DNA of 64,000 bases from Ramazzottius varieornatus (GCA_001949185.1 BDGG01000001.1:1546263-1610262); one strand, 5' to 3'; numbered from the stretch's first letter, positions 1 through 12,480 are shown. Notes: a model not told the origin generated them from the sequence alone. Numbers and translations: made by a program.

Positions 1-163
1 AACAACAAAGAGGCACAAGTTCAGGTAGGCAGTCTCCGGTTGATTCATCAAATTCGTGTTGATCTGACACGATTCCATTACGCAAACATCGCTGTTCTTC
101 CCCGTCCGCGTAGCCTGATCGTTGTTGGCTTCGTTCTAGCTAAAGACTGGAAACCTCGGCCCA

Positions 164-2817
164 ATGGCAGACTTCAATACTCCCGGAGCACGAGAAGCCA
201 AAGCCAAGCTGGACATGGCCCGTATCGCAGCACGTGTCAAAGAAGCAAAACAGAAACAGCTGACAGTCCAACAAAAGCCTCCACAAACACCCGGACAGAA
301 ACCCCCTGCTCAAAATCGACCTGGTACTACTAGGAGAAAACATTACTCTACACATTTGTGTTTCTGTGAATTTACTATAATTGTTGTAGGGGATACATCG
401 AAGAAGAAGCCAGAGACTGCTCCAACCTCGCTTCCGCCACCGAAGCTCAACAATCGTCCTGCTCAAAACGGCACGAACGCTTTCACTAAACCATCTATGC
501 AGAAGCCTTCCATCCCTCAGAAAATCTCTACGTTTCAGCCGTCGAACAAGCCTAGTCCTGCCACAAACGGGCCAGCAGTTGGTCGTCCTGATGGGTCTTC
601 ATCAGGACAGCTCAACAAGTCGTCTTCGAAGCCCCTTCAGACGAACGGACATTCTGTTCCCAACCATAACTCGAAGCCAACTTCAGTCCCCACCAAAAAG
701 CGCGTAAATCCTGCACCTCCGGTTCCGAGCTACCATGAATTACTCAATGCAGCCCAGAATCAGCATAAGGAACACATCCAAGAACCTGAAAAATTCTTCC
801 GTGCACCTGCGCCACCTGTGAAGAGGGTGGAGAGCGCTGCCTCGTCCAAGGGTGGACCACCAAGGTCGGGGGTGCAGAACACAGCCTTGTCTGACCGTCC
901 TGGACACGGTCAGGGTGACAGCCGGAATGGACCAGTCAAGAATTCCCGTCCAACCTCCAGCTTAGTAGCTCCACCTCCCAGCGAAGCACGCAGAAATTCC
1001 GCTTCCGCTGCTTCTTCCAGCGTCAAACCTTCTCTTCCTACAGCGAAGGTTCCAGGATCCTACCCAAAACGTCCAGTGGACGGAACTGTATCGTCCAAAA
1101 TTACTCCAGCTGGCGCGAAGTCATACGCCCACGTGGGAAACGGAAATCGGAATGTGCACCAAAGCGGTCAACATGCTGGAGTGCCTTCACGGGACAAGAT
1201 TCCTCCACCTGCTTCCAGCGTAAGCGTTTCCCGATCTCCTTTTGTCTTTACGATTTTTGGCACATATCCAAAGAAAACTGTGTATGGATTTTTACTCATT
1301 CAGTACCGTTATCTGTATCTCGCTTCCGGCGGAAGTGGAGCTCGATTTACATTTCTCATTTTAGGGTCGACCAACGCCTTCCAACCCCTCATCTTCTAAA
1401 CTTCCTCTCGCTCCTGCAAGGAGTCTTCCACTCAAGCCAGCTTCTTCAGAAGGCAGAAACCTACTGCCCAACGGAAAGTCGGCGGAAAGAAGCCAACCTG
1501 CAGTAACGAACGGTCGACCTGCCATTCGACCAGCTGCTACTTCCGGTCGTCCTCCAGTCCCTCCTGCCCGGCAAAACGGTCTACCTCTATCTACAAGGCT
1601 ACCTCCAGGGAAAATGGCTCCAGCCAGAAGGCAGGAACCTCCGGCACCGCCTCAGCCGGCACCTCGGCGGAATATCGTTTATCCGAACGGACCTTCCTTC
1701 CCTGCTTTCCGTCCAGGCTACAAAGGTAAATTACTGTAGTATCAGAAATTCAGACGAGATTTTCCTCACATTTCATCACAAAAACTTCAGTACTTCTTTA
1801 GCTTTCTACTCTTTTAGCGCCTAAGAGGAGGATTGAAGAGGACGAAGAGGAAGAGGACGATGACGATATGGCCGACTTCATTGATGACGGCGATATGGAC
1901 GAGGACAACTTCGATGTTTCGAAACATCTGCGGGAAATATTTCCCCGATACGATCCTCGAAGGTAAATCTTCTTTTTTGCATACATTATGTTCGAAAAAT
2001 ATGGGGAATTTTGATTCTTTCAGGTTTGTGGGAAGGGATGAAGATGATGACGACCTGGCTCATATGGAAACTCGCGTCGAAGATCAGTGGCGAGAAGAAG
2101 AGAGAAGGTAAATCAGATACTAAACCAGCGGCAGTACGTAAGAAAATGGCCAAATGACGATCCTCGACGAAGAGCTTTCCGAAAAACCTTCCGAAAAACC
2201 TTCGTACGAGGTACAGGACATAATTCGGGCATATCGATTTTCGCACCATAATTCGGGCAACGCAAAACGTTTGAACATTGTAATTGACACTTGATTGATT
2301 TCTCATCGTACGCGGGGTGATAAAACTTGGGCTGTTTGACATTGCACAGACCCATCTTCGTCCCAAGACAAATTCCTTTGAGCTTCGATGTTTTGTTGTT
2401 CCCTCACCTATCAATACTCTGGAAAGAGAGATTGATCTACCTCGGGAAGCAAGAAACAGGTGATTACTGCCTACAGGAGCGGAGAAAAAATATGCCCGGA
2501 TTATGGTATGAAAACCGCTTTGCCCGAATTATGTCCTGCACCTCGTATAGAAATCTTGCAGTGCAAGAAGAAACTCAGAGGCTGCTAACAGCTTTCCCGG
2601 TGTTACAGTTACTAACAGATAGTCTGACCTGGTATTGTGGTCAACAAAAATACAGCAGGTTAACGAAAATGACTAATAAACTGCCGGTGTTCCTTTCCCA
2701 CGTTTTAGTGCTAAAATTGGTGAGCTCGAAGACGAGTTGGAAGAAGAGCTGGAGCAACTACATGCAAAAGTCCAGCGCGTCAAAGCAATCAAGAACAAGA
2801 AAGCCAGGAAGTTCTAA
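164..2817 (+). CDS. SPTY2D1: SPT2-type histone chaperone (SPTY2D1 homologue), 562 aa, six exons
   Basis: SPT2 proteins bind H3-H4 and act in chromatin during transcription. Exons 164-323, 390-1219, 1365-1725, 1818-1962, 2024-2107 and 2709-2817 join in phase, all with GT-AG ends, to 562 codons plus stop. The N-terminal 430 residues are Ser/Pro/Lys-rich and disordered in appearance. The C-terminus is the diagnostic SPT2 domain: an acidic run, then MADFIDDGDMDEDN, then a stretch ending REIFPRYDPRRF, then a charged helix with MET-RVEDQWREEE and a basic tail ending KKARKF. The order matches the human SPTY2D1 C-terminus (DDFIDDG, REIFGYD, Lys/Arg-rich helix). The start is the first in-frame ATG, at 164. 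The 601-bp last intron is long for this window because it holds a TIR element. Only the C-terminal domain supports the family call; the rest is too low in complexity to align. Confidence 0.9.
2207..2545. mobile_element. 339-bp non-autonomous TIR element, TA-flanked, in the last SPT2 intron
   Basis: The left end (CGAGGTACAGGACATAATTC from 2207) is repeated in inverse orientation at the right end (ending at 2545). The similarity continues with mismatches for about 60 bp into the element. Both ends abut a TA (2205-2206 and 2546-2547), as expected for a Tc1/mariner-type target duplication. There is no coding capacity for a transposase. The ends are readable by eye; the superfamily is inferred from the TA alone. 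Confidence 0.7.
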
Positions 2818-3903
2818 CGCATCCAAACAAACATCCTCTCAAAAATACTTTACTTTTCTAATTCAGAGTCTTTCTCTTTTAATCTATATATCCTAAGTTC
2901 ATGAACCTAACAAAAGCTATCTGTGTTACCGATACGGGACATTCCTTGAAGGAAGGGCCTCTTTGTGATTTTTGCCTGTTGATGTTCTTTTAAGCTCATG
3001 CAGTTGCTCTTCCCGGTGCCGTTCTCTATGATACATCGTTGTACAGCGGGACAGTTTATACTCATGAATTTCTATTTCTAGTTCGGTTGTTTATATTCTA
3101 AAATCCAAGCTTTGAATCTGTTTTTGTAATACTCGAATTCACATCGATAACTCTCATTGATAAAAATGGGGCTGTGCAGACAAAGCGTTCACGATCGTTA
3201 CTTAAAATGGCGCACAGTTTCATTGTTTTTGGCTGGAAGTTTGCGCCATTCAAAAAATCGGTTGTCCAGCTTTCCAACACTGCTGTACATGGTTCTGTTG
3301 CCAGAATTAAAATGCACGACCACGATGGCGCCGATTGGAAAGAGGAGAGGCTCGTTGAAATCGCATCAAGAGAATATTTTCGCACGGATGTCAACAATGG
3401 AAACTTGTGAAAGTGTAGTAATGTGCGACTAAAGCTGTGATTGTTTACGCATTGTTCGGCCATGGTTTGGACCCTTATCGCGCATTAGGCCTTCATCAAT
3501 AATAGCCGATCTTTTTTTCCTTGCGTAGACCTTCCAGATGAGAGGGCGGCTTCCATCAAGGTCCACGTTATAATCAGTCTGCTGTCCAGACAGTTGACAC
3601 ATTCCTGCACAATGACTCGGAAAATGATGCTGAATTGCCTGACTTCTGTAGGTTCTTCACCAGACAGTACTCTGTCTTTTGACGAACTTGGTCGAGCCTT
3701 GGCAATCATTAATTTTGCTTGTCAGTACTCTCTCCTTGCTTCTGCTGCTTTGCCGAGCTTCGTGGAAAACATCTCACTCTGTCCGACAAGTCTTTCATTC
3801 AGCAGAATCCCAGCCAAAACCTTGCCAACTTTATCCTGTTCACTTTTTCATGTCTATGCACGCTTCTGCTTTGCTCGCTTACTGTTCCATCCCATCTTCC
3901 ATC
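2818..3903. other. Intergenic stretch between SPT2 and the secreted-protein gene
   Basis: No supported gene. It should hold the SPT2 3' UTR, one degenerate copy of the nested-palindrome element (listed separately) and the promoter of the gene starting at 3904. The longer ORFs here (for example around 3594-4068) have no recognisable product. Confidence 0.5.
3172..3287. repeat. Nested-palindrome element, intergenic copy
   Basis: Inner arms ATGGCGCAC and TTTGCGCCAT surround a loop containing TTGGCTGGAA. Degenerate outer arms CAGACAAAGCG and GGTTGTCCAG lie on either side. It is the most diverged of the twelve loci and the only one outside an intron. Confidence 0.6.
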
Positions 3904-4721
3904 ATGTATCGCCAATTGCTTTCGGTCATCCTCTTAGCCGTCATTGTGGTGGAATTAACTTCCGGTCTTCCGTGGCAATTGGCGCATATAGTAAGTAAAA
4001 TACCACACTTTTCAAAAGGGACGTTTTTTGGTTTATGCGAAAGTATTCAACCTTTCCGAACTTCATAAAAATTTACAGAGCGCAAAAATATTCGACCGTA
4101 GTAAACATGTCACCTTTCTTTCAGAACACGAACTCTGATTTGACGTTTCCTTCCTTCTCCTCTACCACTGAGAAGCCGGACGCCTGGAAAGATCGAGCCG
4201 CCCTTGGATTGCTGGACAGCGGTGTCGAGGGTTCCGGGTACGCTGCCGACGCTCCCTCTGACGACAGCGACCTCGAAGGAAGTGGTGCTCCCAAGATCTT
4301 CCTCAAGAGCGACGCCCAATTCGCCCCAGCGGATCAAGCCAATGGTTCCTTGTCATCGGTCTCTGGAGGATCTTCAAGCTATCCGGCTAACTTCGCTTCG
4401 ACTCTTCAACAGGACGGTGCGGTGATGACGTTCCCCGTTGTGGACAACAGCACGGCAAAGGTTGACAGTCAAGTCGACGTCGGCATGGTTCTTGGGTATG
4501 TGGACAGAGCTTCGGTAGGTTTCACGAGTCAAAGTCCTGCGGATGACGTCGTTGCAGTTTACATCAGCCTGAAGAACGGGAAGACCGCGTCTGGTACTCT
4601 GACCTCGCTGAATATTGTGGAGGATGTATTAATGGCTTTGTACGGTACAGGTAGTGTTGAGCTCGCAAGTTCTACTCTGCCCATCACACCGACGCAAAGT
4701 AATGCTACTCAGTCAAACTAG
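3904..4721 (+). CDS. Small secreted protein with acidic Ser-Gly sites, 227 aa
   Basis: Two exons, 3904-3990 and 4125-4721, joined in phase 0 (donor GTAAGT, acceptor CTTTCTTTCAG). Exon 1 encodes a clean signal peptide: MYR followed by a hydrophobic run (LLSVILLAVIVVEL) and a small-residue cleavage region near TSGLP. The mature chain has two Ser-Gly sites in acidic context (SGVEGSGY and DLEGSGAP), resembling glycosaminoglycan attachment sites of small proteoglycans; the attachment is inferred. The C-terminal half has beta-strand-like hydrophobic alternation followed by a Thr/Ser-rich tail. No catalytic motif or known domain was recognised. The start is chosen because it gives the signal peptide directly. 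Confidence 0.6.
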
Positions 4722-5269
4722 TATCCGGGAGGCAATCGTCTTGAACCGTGGATGAGCGTAACGAGTTCGCCAGTTCGGGAATAATTTCTTAACACTATTA
4801 TTACTCAAAGTCATGCATTTACATCTTCCTTCCTGTCTTGTCTCTTCCCATTCCAAACTTCCATTTCCGTTGTTATTTTATTTACTTTCCCGTTCAGGAG
4901 AAGTATTTTCCGACATGGCCGTGGCTAGGATCTTCGAATTCACCGGCCTAGATAATCGTTTCTACTAAACTGAACCAACTGATGAGCTCGGTGGGTCTCC
5001 TTACCTTGCACTATTGTAATAGGACATTAATTTAGACTGCTGTCACAGACATAGGATCTGTTGGTCTGTTCACGTACAGTAGCTCGCGGCAACAACGTGG
5101 CCGCGAACTCGCGATGTTCTTGTACTGTACGGTCATCAACAGTAACCACGCTCATCGACATCTCTGAGCTGCAGTAGGAGGTAACTGCCATCCTCGCGAA
5201 AAAAACCATTGTTTGCAATGGCCGCATACTGGTAGGGCTTTTCCGGAGTAGGTCCTTTTGGCTTATTTC
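4722..5269. other. Intergenic stretch upstream of the GALNT pair
   Basis: About 550 bp holding the 3' UTR of the secreted-protein gene and the promoter region of the first GALNT. I see no repeat, RNA gene or conserved ORF in it. Confidence 0.4.
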
Positions 5270-7685
5270 ATGCCGCGCTCCCGTCGAGCTGGGCGTCCTT
5301 CCTGGTTTGTATCTGTACGCCCGGTACTTCGACTTGCGCGACTGCGTATTCTTCTTCAGGTCCTCGTTGTTTTTATTGTTGTGCTGGTGTTTAGTGTCTT
5401 CCTTCGGTGGTTTGTTTCTTTTGATGTTCCGTTATCTGGTCTCAAAAGTGATCTTCACTCTTCCCGTAAAGATCTGGTACATGCTGATAAATTAATATTG
5501 CGGAGCTTGCATCAAGGAGATCCACGGGCCACAAAGTATAAACGAACCGGTGTAACTTTATTCCATTACGATAACGCACAATCCCAGCTTCTTTGTTTCT
5601 CCCGATGCGTCAAGTGTTCCTGCGTGTCTTTCAGATGCCACAGCATCCAGTATTCTACGAACTTGCCATCTGTGAGCGTCATCATTGTCTTCTATAACGA
5701 GAAGCTGCATATCTTGCTGCGAACAATATGGAGCGTTCTCCTGAGGACTCCTCCGCATCTCCTGACCCAGACCATCCTAGTGGACGACGGCAGCAAAAAT
5801 GGTACTCAGTGAAAGAACGTTCGAATTTTCAGATCCCTTCGATCTTGCTGGATTTCTTTTTGTCAGAAGACTTTTGGACTTAATAAGCTAGAGCTGCTCA
5901 ATTCAGTCTTTCTCCTTTACGGTGCATTATCCAATGCTTCCAGAAGATCTTCAACACGATTTGAGCCGGTACCTCGCACAGTACTTCCCCTCGAATCTCA
6001 TCCAGCTGCGAAGATTCCAGACTAACAGAGGCTTAATCAAAGCTCGCCTAGATGGCGCCACCGCGGCGAAGGCGGAAGTGCTGGTGTTTCTCGATTCGCA
6101 CTGCGAGGTGTCCGTAGGATGGTAAGTGGTGCGTGTGTCTGCACAAGACAGTCTTCCAGAATTGCACTTTGGAAGCTGAATGGAGCATACTTCAGGTTGG
6201 AACCACTGCTGGAACGGATTAAGGAGAACCGGAAGGTGTTTGCCTGTCCCGTAGTAGACTCAATGAACGAAGAGACGCTTGACTACGAACCCATCGTTGG
6301 ATTCAGAGCTACAGGACTGTTTTCCTGGTCCATGTATTTCACATGGGGTCGACGACACGAGGACGATGTACCCGACGAAGATGACTGGAAACCTTACCGG
6401 TAGCTATTGTTGTAGCTGATCCATGCTCAATTGTATCAAATGAGTTACTGTTGCTGTTTCTGCAGAACAGCGACTTTTCCTGGAGGACTGTTTGCGGTCG
6501 AACGGAAGTGGTTTTTCCAAGTCGGCTCTTACGACGAGAAAATGGATGGGTGGGGCGGAGAGAATCTGGAGATGTCCTTCCGGGTTAGAAAATTCAAAAC
6601 CAAGCTCTTGCATTAATTTAGGTGGAACGTTTCCTTCTCGAGCCAAGGATATCAATCTTTCTCTATTGGCAGGTCTGGATGTGCCATGGGTCTATCGAAT
6701 TTGTTCCTTGTTCCAGAGTAGCTCACTGTGCGCATCAGCTGCCTGATCCATTAATATTTAGGGTTGAAATGATGTTCTGTATGCTTCCAGTATCGAGAAC
6801 CAATAATACACTCAACTACGAAGCCACCAACAAAAACCTCGTACGACTGGCGCATGTTTGGCTGGATGATTACATTCGGCTCTTCCATCTTGCTCGTCCA
6901 GAACTGAAGGTATCAGTATGGGTTACCAATGCCGGTCTTTCTTTCTCCTATTTCCGTACAAGCTTTTCTGCTGTGTATATTAAAGGGTATAGAAACATCG
7001 ATGGATCTCTCATCCAGAAAGCGCGTCCGCGCCCGGCTGAAATGCCACAACTTCAAATGGTTCCTCGACAACATCCGCCCGCAGAAATTTGTCCCAGACG
7101 ACAACGTTCAAGCTTGGGGAAGAGTACGAAACGCCCAGTCTAATCGGTGTCTTACTGTTGAAAACTTTGACGAACACCAAGCTTTTCCGTTCGTAACGCG
7201 GCCATGTGTTTCTAACACGTCCACCAATTATATCCTGCAGGTGGGTGAGTTAGGTATTCCGGCTTCATCTTGGCTTGAGTGGCACACGAACCTTCTCACT
7301 GCTGACACGATATATTTTCTAGTTGTTCTCACTGGACAAGACCGGTATGCTGCGCCGGGAAGAATGGTGCCTTGACAGTGTGCATGGAGAGCGGGCCAAC
7401 AAAACCACCTTGACTAGAATCAGCTCCTACCATTGTGACGACAGGATCGCTAGCTCATGGGTACATTTGTCCGAGGTACGCGTAGGGCCAGAAAACATTC
7501 TTCATTGAAATACTAATGTCAGTCGTGTAACGTCTGGTTTGATGTCGTCCCAGGGATCGCAGTTAATCAACGTACAGTCCGCTTTATGCTTGACCACCAC
7601 CGGAAACCAGGAAGTTGGACTATCCCCTTGCGAAAAAGGCACAAGATTGTCTCATCAGTCTTGGATATTTGATTTCTATCTCTGA
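5270..7685 (+). CDS. Polypeptide N-acetylgalactosaminyltransferase A, 548 aa, ten exons
   Basis: Family GT27 enzyme that transfers GalNAc from UDP-GalNAc to Ser/Thr in the Golgi, starting mucin-type O-glycans. Exons: 5270-5535, 5635-5801, 5944-6121, 6196-6399, 6466-6583, 6673-6727, 6791-6909, 6986-7240, 7323-7475, 7554-7685; the sum is exactly 549 codons. Type II topology: a basic N-terminus, then a membrane anchor at about residues 27-48. Catalytic region: [16 protein letters not shown], the metal-binding DSH in FLDSHCEV (about 195-197), and the Gal/GalNAc-T motif [11 protein letters not shown] (about 301-311). A C-terminal ricin-type lectin domain follows (CLTV..., [14 protein letters not shown]). 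The stem is shorter than in neighbour B. The start is the first ATG that gives the anchor. Intron positions match those of the next gene, so the two are tandem duplicates. Confidence 0.93.
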
Positions 7686-8051
7686 ATGGAATCTTTTGTG
7701 GGCCTACTGTACTTACCGTCATTACTACTGCTCTGATGAACTGTTCGCATATATATTTTGATGCAAAGTACGATGGCGATGCATGCGCCGCTTTAAATCG
7801 CTGTTTCCGGTTTTCACAACAGAGTAACACACTGAGCAAGTGTCACTTATTCTTTTGCCTCCGGCCAGCATACAGAGTTCATCGGCTCAGCACATAAGCA
7901 ATAAAAACCCTTACTCTCTCGAACGATCAAGGTATTAAATATTATACATTCTCCGTCTGCATTTGTACATGTACCGAAAAATTCTTTGTGCCATGCGAAT
8001 CTTTTGCATATTCCAGCCATTTCCATTGCCGAATGCTGTGAACATTTCGTT

Positions 8052-10753
8052 ATGGGTCAGTCGGCCATTGAAACCCGTTCACGAGCGCAAAGTTCCCGTA
8101 GTTACCTATGCATTCCTCGACGAATATCACGTTCATTGGCCGTCATCATATTCTGCTCATGCGTCTCGACAGCGGCGATTCTGGGATTGCGAGCCAGCTC
8201 GACCCATTCAGATGCCACTACGCCATCTCTTGCAAGGCAGGCTGAGGATGTGCAAGCGTTGGAAGACTGGAGAAAGGCGGTGTCGGCGAAAGGAGATTCA
8301 GAGAACGGAGCAGAACCTTTCCTGAATGCCAACTATGAAACTCGCTCGGACCAGGTGGCGGAGGATGCGCCAGGTGAGCTGGGCAAGCCGGTGCCTTTCT
8401 CCACTTTTAAAATCTCACAAGAGGAAGCACTGGAGATGTTCAAAAAGGAGCAATTCAACTTGATGGCCAGCGGTATTATTTCATTACAACGAAAGCTTCC
8501 TGATTACCGAGGTGACAGGTAAGCCAGTTACATCTACCGGCCCAAAACTTTCTTACTTTTCTACATGGTTCACATGCTGACCGTATATTCCCATTCAGGT
8601 GTCGCCTAGAAAAATATGCAAAAAATCTACCGACTGCCAGCGTGATCATTGTACTGTACAACGAGCCACTGTCGTCGCTGTTGCGAACCGTCTGGAGCGT
8701 CATCAATCGGACACGGCCCAGACTTTTGGGGGAAGTGATCTTGGTTGATGATGCAAGCGAAAGAGGTAAGTACTTCGTATAAGCATTTACCATTATGCTG
8801 CAAAAAACTGTCACGTTACCCCTTGGTATTCGAACGTCACGAAATGCTTTTTGCAGAAGAACTCAGGGGGAAGCTTGAAAAGTATTTGCTTGATCACTTT
8901 GAGGGCAAAGTGAAAATACTGCGCCACCTGCAGCACAAAGGTCTCATTCAGGTGAGCCTTTTTCAGCGCTATCCCGCCATAAAGACGTACAAGACCTTTC
9001 CCAATTGTATACGCTTTGCACTAGGCGAAGCTTCTGGGAGCTAAGAGCGCAACCGGTGACGTACTGGTCTTTCTGGACAGCCATTGTGAGGTGGCTGTTG
9101 GCTGGTAAGGCAACATCCATCACGTTCCGAGTTAATCTATACTGACAACCCGGACTATGTATATTTAAAGGCTGGAACCCTTGCTTACTCGTATCAAAGC
9201 TAACCGGAAGGTCGTTGCATGTCCACTGGTGGACACACTGAAAGCGGAGGATCTCAGCCTTGTCCCATCGGCCTCATGGGCAACTGGACTGTTCACCTGG
9301 TCCTTGTACTACAAGTGGGGATTCAACGGAATGACTGCCGCAGAAACCCAACGTGTCAAAGACGTATCCTTCGAACCACATAAGTGAATTATACTATGCG
9401 TGACACACCTTCACAAACAAACTGCGTAAAAGTAACCTGCGTATACCAACAGGACGCCGACTTTTCCGGGTGGACTCTTTGCCATTGACCGATCATGGTT
9501 CTTTGAGGTCGGATCGTACGACGAAGAAATGCAAGGCTGGGGTGGTAAGTCAGTAAACTGTAGCTCCTGAAATCAGCCGAGATGGTCACCGTTCGACGGG
9601 TTTGCAGGGGAGAATTTGGAGATGTCCTTTAGAGTATGGATGTGCGGGGGAGAAATAGAATTCGTGCCTTGTTCCCGAGTGGCACACGGTAGGTGAAGTT
9701 TCGCGCCGATTCGATCGTGCATTGTTTTTTTGTGGATTTGTTTCATGAAAATAATTGACAATCCTTTGGCTAAAGTTTCCAGAGACCATACTTATACGTT
9801 CGACCACGAGACTCAAGCAATCAACGGTGCTCGCTTGGCGGAAGTATGGCTGGATGACTACAGACGATTATTCTATGCGAACAAACCTTCCATTCGCGTA
9901 CGTGAAAGTGTCTAACCACAATCGGAAAAAGGTTTTTTTTCGTTTAAAAAGTTCTCTGCGGTTTTGTCAGAATGCATCTGTTGGCGACCTGTCGGCAAGG
10001 AAGCGCCTTCGAGAGAAACTGCAGTGTCACACCTTCAGATGGTATCTGGAGAATGTGTACGCAGAGAAATTTGTGCCCGACGAAAACGTTCTTGCATATG
10101 GCCAGGTAGCAACCGTTTGAAGTGCTCATACTCCCTTCTGGTCGAAGCATTCTCGTTGCGCAACATCCGTTGTTCCAGATACGAAATCCGGCAACAAACT
10201 TATGTCTCCACACAGACCTCGTCGACGAGCATGGCAGCAGCACCTTCTCTTGTCAAAGTTGTATTTCACCACAGTCTACTTCGAGCGGTTCCTTCTCCTA
10301 TGCTCGCCAGGTATTTCAAATACTTTCTGCTGAGCAATAAATGTACCAGTAAGGTTTGTTGTTGTGCTCCAGTTGTTTTCTCTGAGTAAAGACAACGAGC
10401 TGCGCCGAGAAGAATGGTGCATAGACGTATCCACTGTTCCTGCCACACCCACCGATCCACTGACTATCGCCGAATTCCTCTGCAAACCAACGTCCCCACG
10501 GAGATGGGAACTAACACAGGTAATAATACCTTAGGAAGCATATGCCTTCTGATTGCCCAACGGTGGTTGATCCTTGCAGAGTCAGCAGCTTTCGAACATC
10601 AACTCCAGAAAATGCCTAGAGTCCTTCCAACACAAGGTTATCCTGGCTCCTTGTGATGCGTCCTCCGCCAGCCAGAGATGGCAGTTTGTACCTGCCAGCC
10701 TCTCGCATTCAAGCATAGGCACCACGCCTATCTCTACTCGTACCAACACGTAA
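8052..10753 (+). CDS. Polypeptide N-acetylgalactosaminyltransferase B, 633 aa, twelve exons
   Basis: Second Golgi GT27 enzyme, 366 bp downstream of the first. Exons: 8052-8518, 8599-8765, 8857-8951, 9025-9104, 9171-9383, 9453-9544, 9608-9692, 9783-9897, 9971-10105, 10179-10310, 10373-10519, 10580-10753; 634 codons in phase. A basic N-terminus and membrane anchor ([18 protein letters not shown]) are followed by a longer stem carrying the family segment [18 protein letters not shown]. Catalytic motifs: [34 protein letters not shown], and [17 protein letters not shown]. The lectin domain has LRREEWCID and ends near SQRWQF. Exon 2 is 167 nt in both genes. Several introns are shared in position and phase, and B has extra introns after GLIQ, within WGG and in the lectin domain. 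The start gives the type II anchor. Confidence 0.93.
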
Positions 10754-10859
10754 AGAGGTTCGGCAGACCAATCTTTATCACTGAATAAAATGTCTTTCCG
10801 GCGCACTCCACTGAGTACTCATCGGGTATTCCATCGACATGTTTTCCAGAGCTGGTACA

Positions 10860-11223
10860 TACTGTATTACCTCCAAGGTTCTGCGCAGTCACGTGACATG
10901 CAATTGAGCTACACCCTATGCACTTTTTACTGTGCAACGAGTTGATTATTTGATTGTGGCCCAACGCGTTACCACTTGTTATGCCAGAACCTCTGTACAT
11001 GCTAGCTAATCAGGAAGAGAGTTTGGATATTCCTGATGATTTAGAAGCGTCTTTCGAGTGGAGTTTCAGTTCGGTGGAAGATTGATTCACGGAAGAATAA
11101 AGTGTTACTGTGCTTTAATGGATCGCTGTCCTCGATTGAAGACACGGAAACTTTTTTGTCCCCGCCAGGTAATCTTTACGAGCATGTCACGTGACTGCGC
11201 AGAACCTAGGAGGTAATACAGTA
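10860..11223. mobile_element. 364-bp element with 42-bp near-perfect terminal inverted repeats, copy 1
   Basis: The left end TACTGTATTACCTCCAAGGT continues for 42 bp and is matched in inverse orientation at the right end with one visible difference (CCAAGG versus CCTAGG). The TIR includes the palindrome TCACGTGA. Each end begins with TA, fitting a TA target site. An internal open frame ends at about 11083 with LDIPDDLEASFEWSF and a short tail; the same tail is preserved in copy 2 at 40310-40669. No transposase domain is visible. Confidence 0.8.
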
Positions 11224-11333
11224 CGTCTGTGATTTGTACTGTGATTTCTGGCATGAAAATTAACGAAATGTTACCGGACAGGCCGATTATCAAAGAGCAA
11301 AAAACTCTGCTCTGGATGAACGTGAGATCAAAT

Positions 11334-12480
11334 TTAATAAATGTTGTTCTTGAGCACACTGTGGTATGCCGTTGCGTTCCAGTCTTTGTCCGCCTGTTCC
11401 ATCATCTGGTTGTACTTTTCTTTGTTTACTAATCTCATTCGATTCAAGATCTGGATAACAAAAGAGATAGAATCAACTCCCACTTCCGTGCAAGTACAGA
11501 AAACCAACTAAATTTCCAATTAAAATATCAGCCCTCGTACCTCAACAACTTCTTGCGAAATCTTTTCCCTGTAAAAGCTTTCTCGCCCCATCGACTTCAT
11601 TTGATCGAGGAAGTTCTGCCTTTCCTCTAGTTCCTCGATCACTGCAATAAATTTCGCTCATAGTAAAACGATCAGTTTTATTATGAGGTACAACCAGCTT
11701 AGAGTTCTCTGATTATATCCATACGAACATTGGTCAAACTCGGCAGGCGGCGTTACGGGACTTGGAGGTCTTTTAAGGCTTTTCACTTCGGAGGGAATGT
11801 CCACCGCTTCCCTTCCGAACAACATGATAGTTTGTAATCGACGCTTCTCTTTTTCTCGATCCATAACTGGAAAGTCCGTGAAAGGCAATTATGGAAAAGT
11901 AGAATCGAAGAGTCAAATTGGCTATCATGAAGGAAGCACTGCTTGGACCAACCTTTGTATCGTGCGACTTCGTTTCGAACGTCATAGGCACCAGATCCCA
12001 TGATGGCATCTTGCGACCTCTTAGACCGCCGGAAGTGGCTTGCCAGCTCGAACAATTCTTCCACTGACATATCATTCAGTCCTTTTCGACGAGGTGGAAC
12101 GTAGACCGGGTATGCGGGGACCTCTTCTCGCAGCAAGGATGTGAACGAGTCCGCTCGAAGGTTCGCTTTGCCATTCTCTACAACAAGGGTAAACCATGGC
12201 CTATCTATGGCAGGAACATTCATTCCAAAGCGCACTCTCATGGATCAAGGAAGGACGGAAAGTCATCGTCTTACTGCAGCCCACTTTTGATCACGCTGGC
12301 CGTATTCCGGAGTCGATTGGCGATCTTGGCTTCGTCCCACAGCGCTGTAATTCAAAATATATCGTCAGGGAACCTTATGGCCAAAGTCAGCAGTATCGAG
12401 AAAAAGCAGCCAGATTGCATACCTTTACGAAACTCGGAAGAGTGTGGACTCGAAGGTAAAGTGGACGAAGAGGACCACAT
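11334..12480 (-). CDS. UPF0193 / EVG1 (C22orf23) homologue, 243 aa, six exons
   Basis: Function is not established in the family. Exons on the minus strand: 12480-12423, 12344-12275, 12200-11953, 11866-11729, 11641-11541, 11450-11334; 244 codons in phase. Anchors to the family are AYPVYVPP (human ASPIYLPP), GSGAYDVRNE (human ANGAYSREQ), MDREKEKRRLQTI (human DLEKEKQRLQNI), and IEELEERQNFLDQM (human VKEIQERKEFLADM), all in the same order and spacing. The length is close to the human protein. The start is the ATG giving MWSSSSTLP. The exon 2-3 junction (Q then PWFTL) and the exon 4 donor (GTTCGT) are the weakest joints. Confidence 0.8.
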
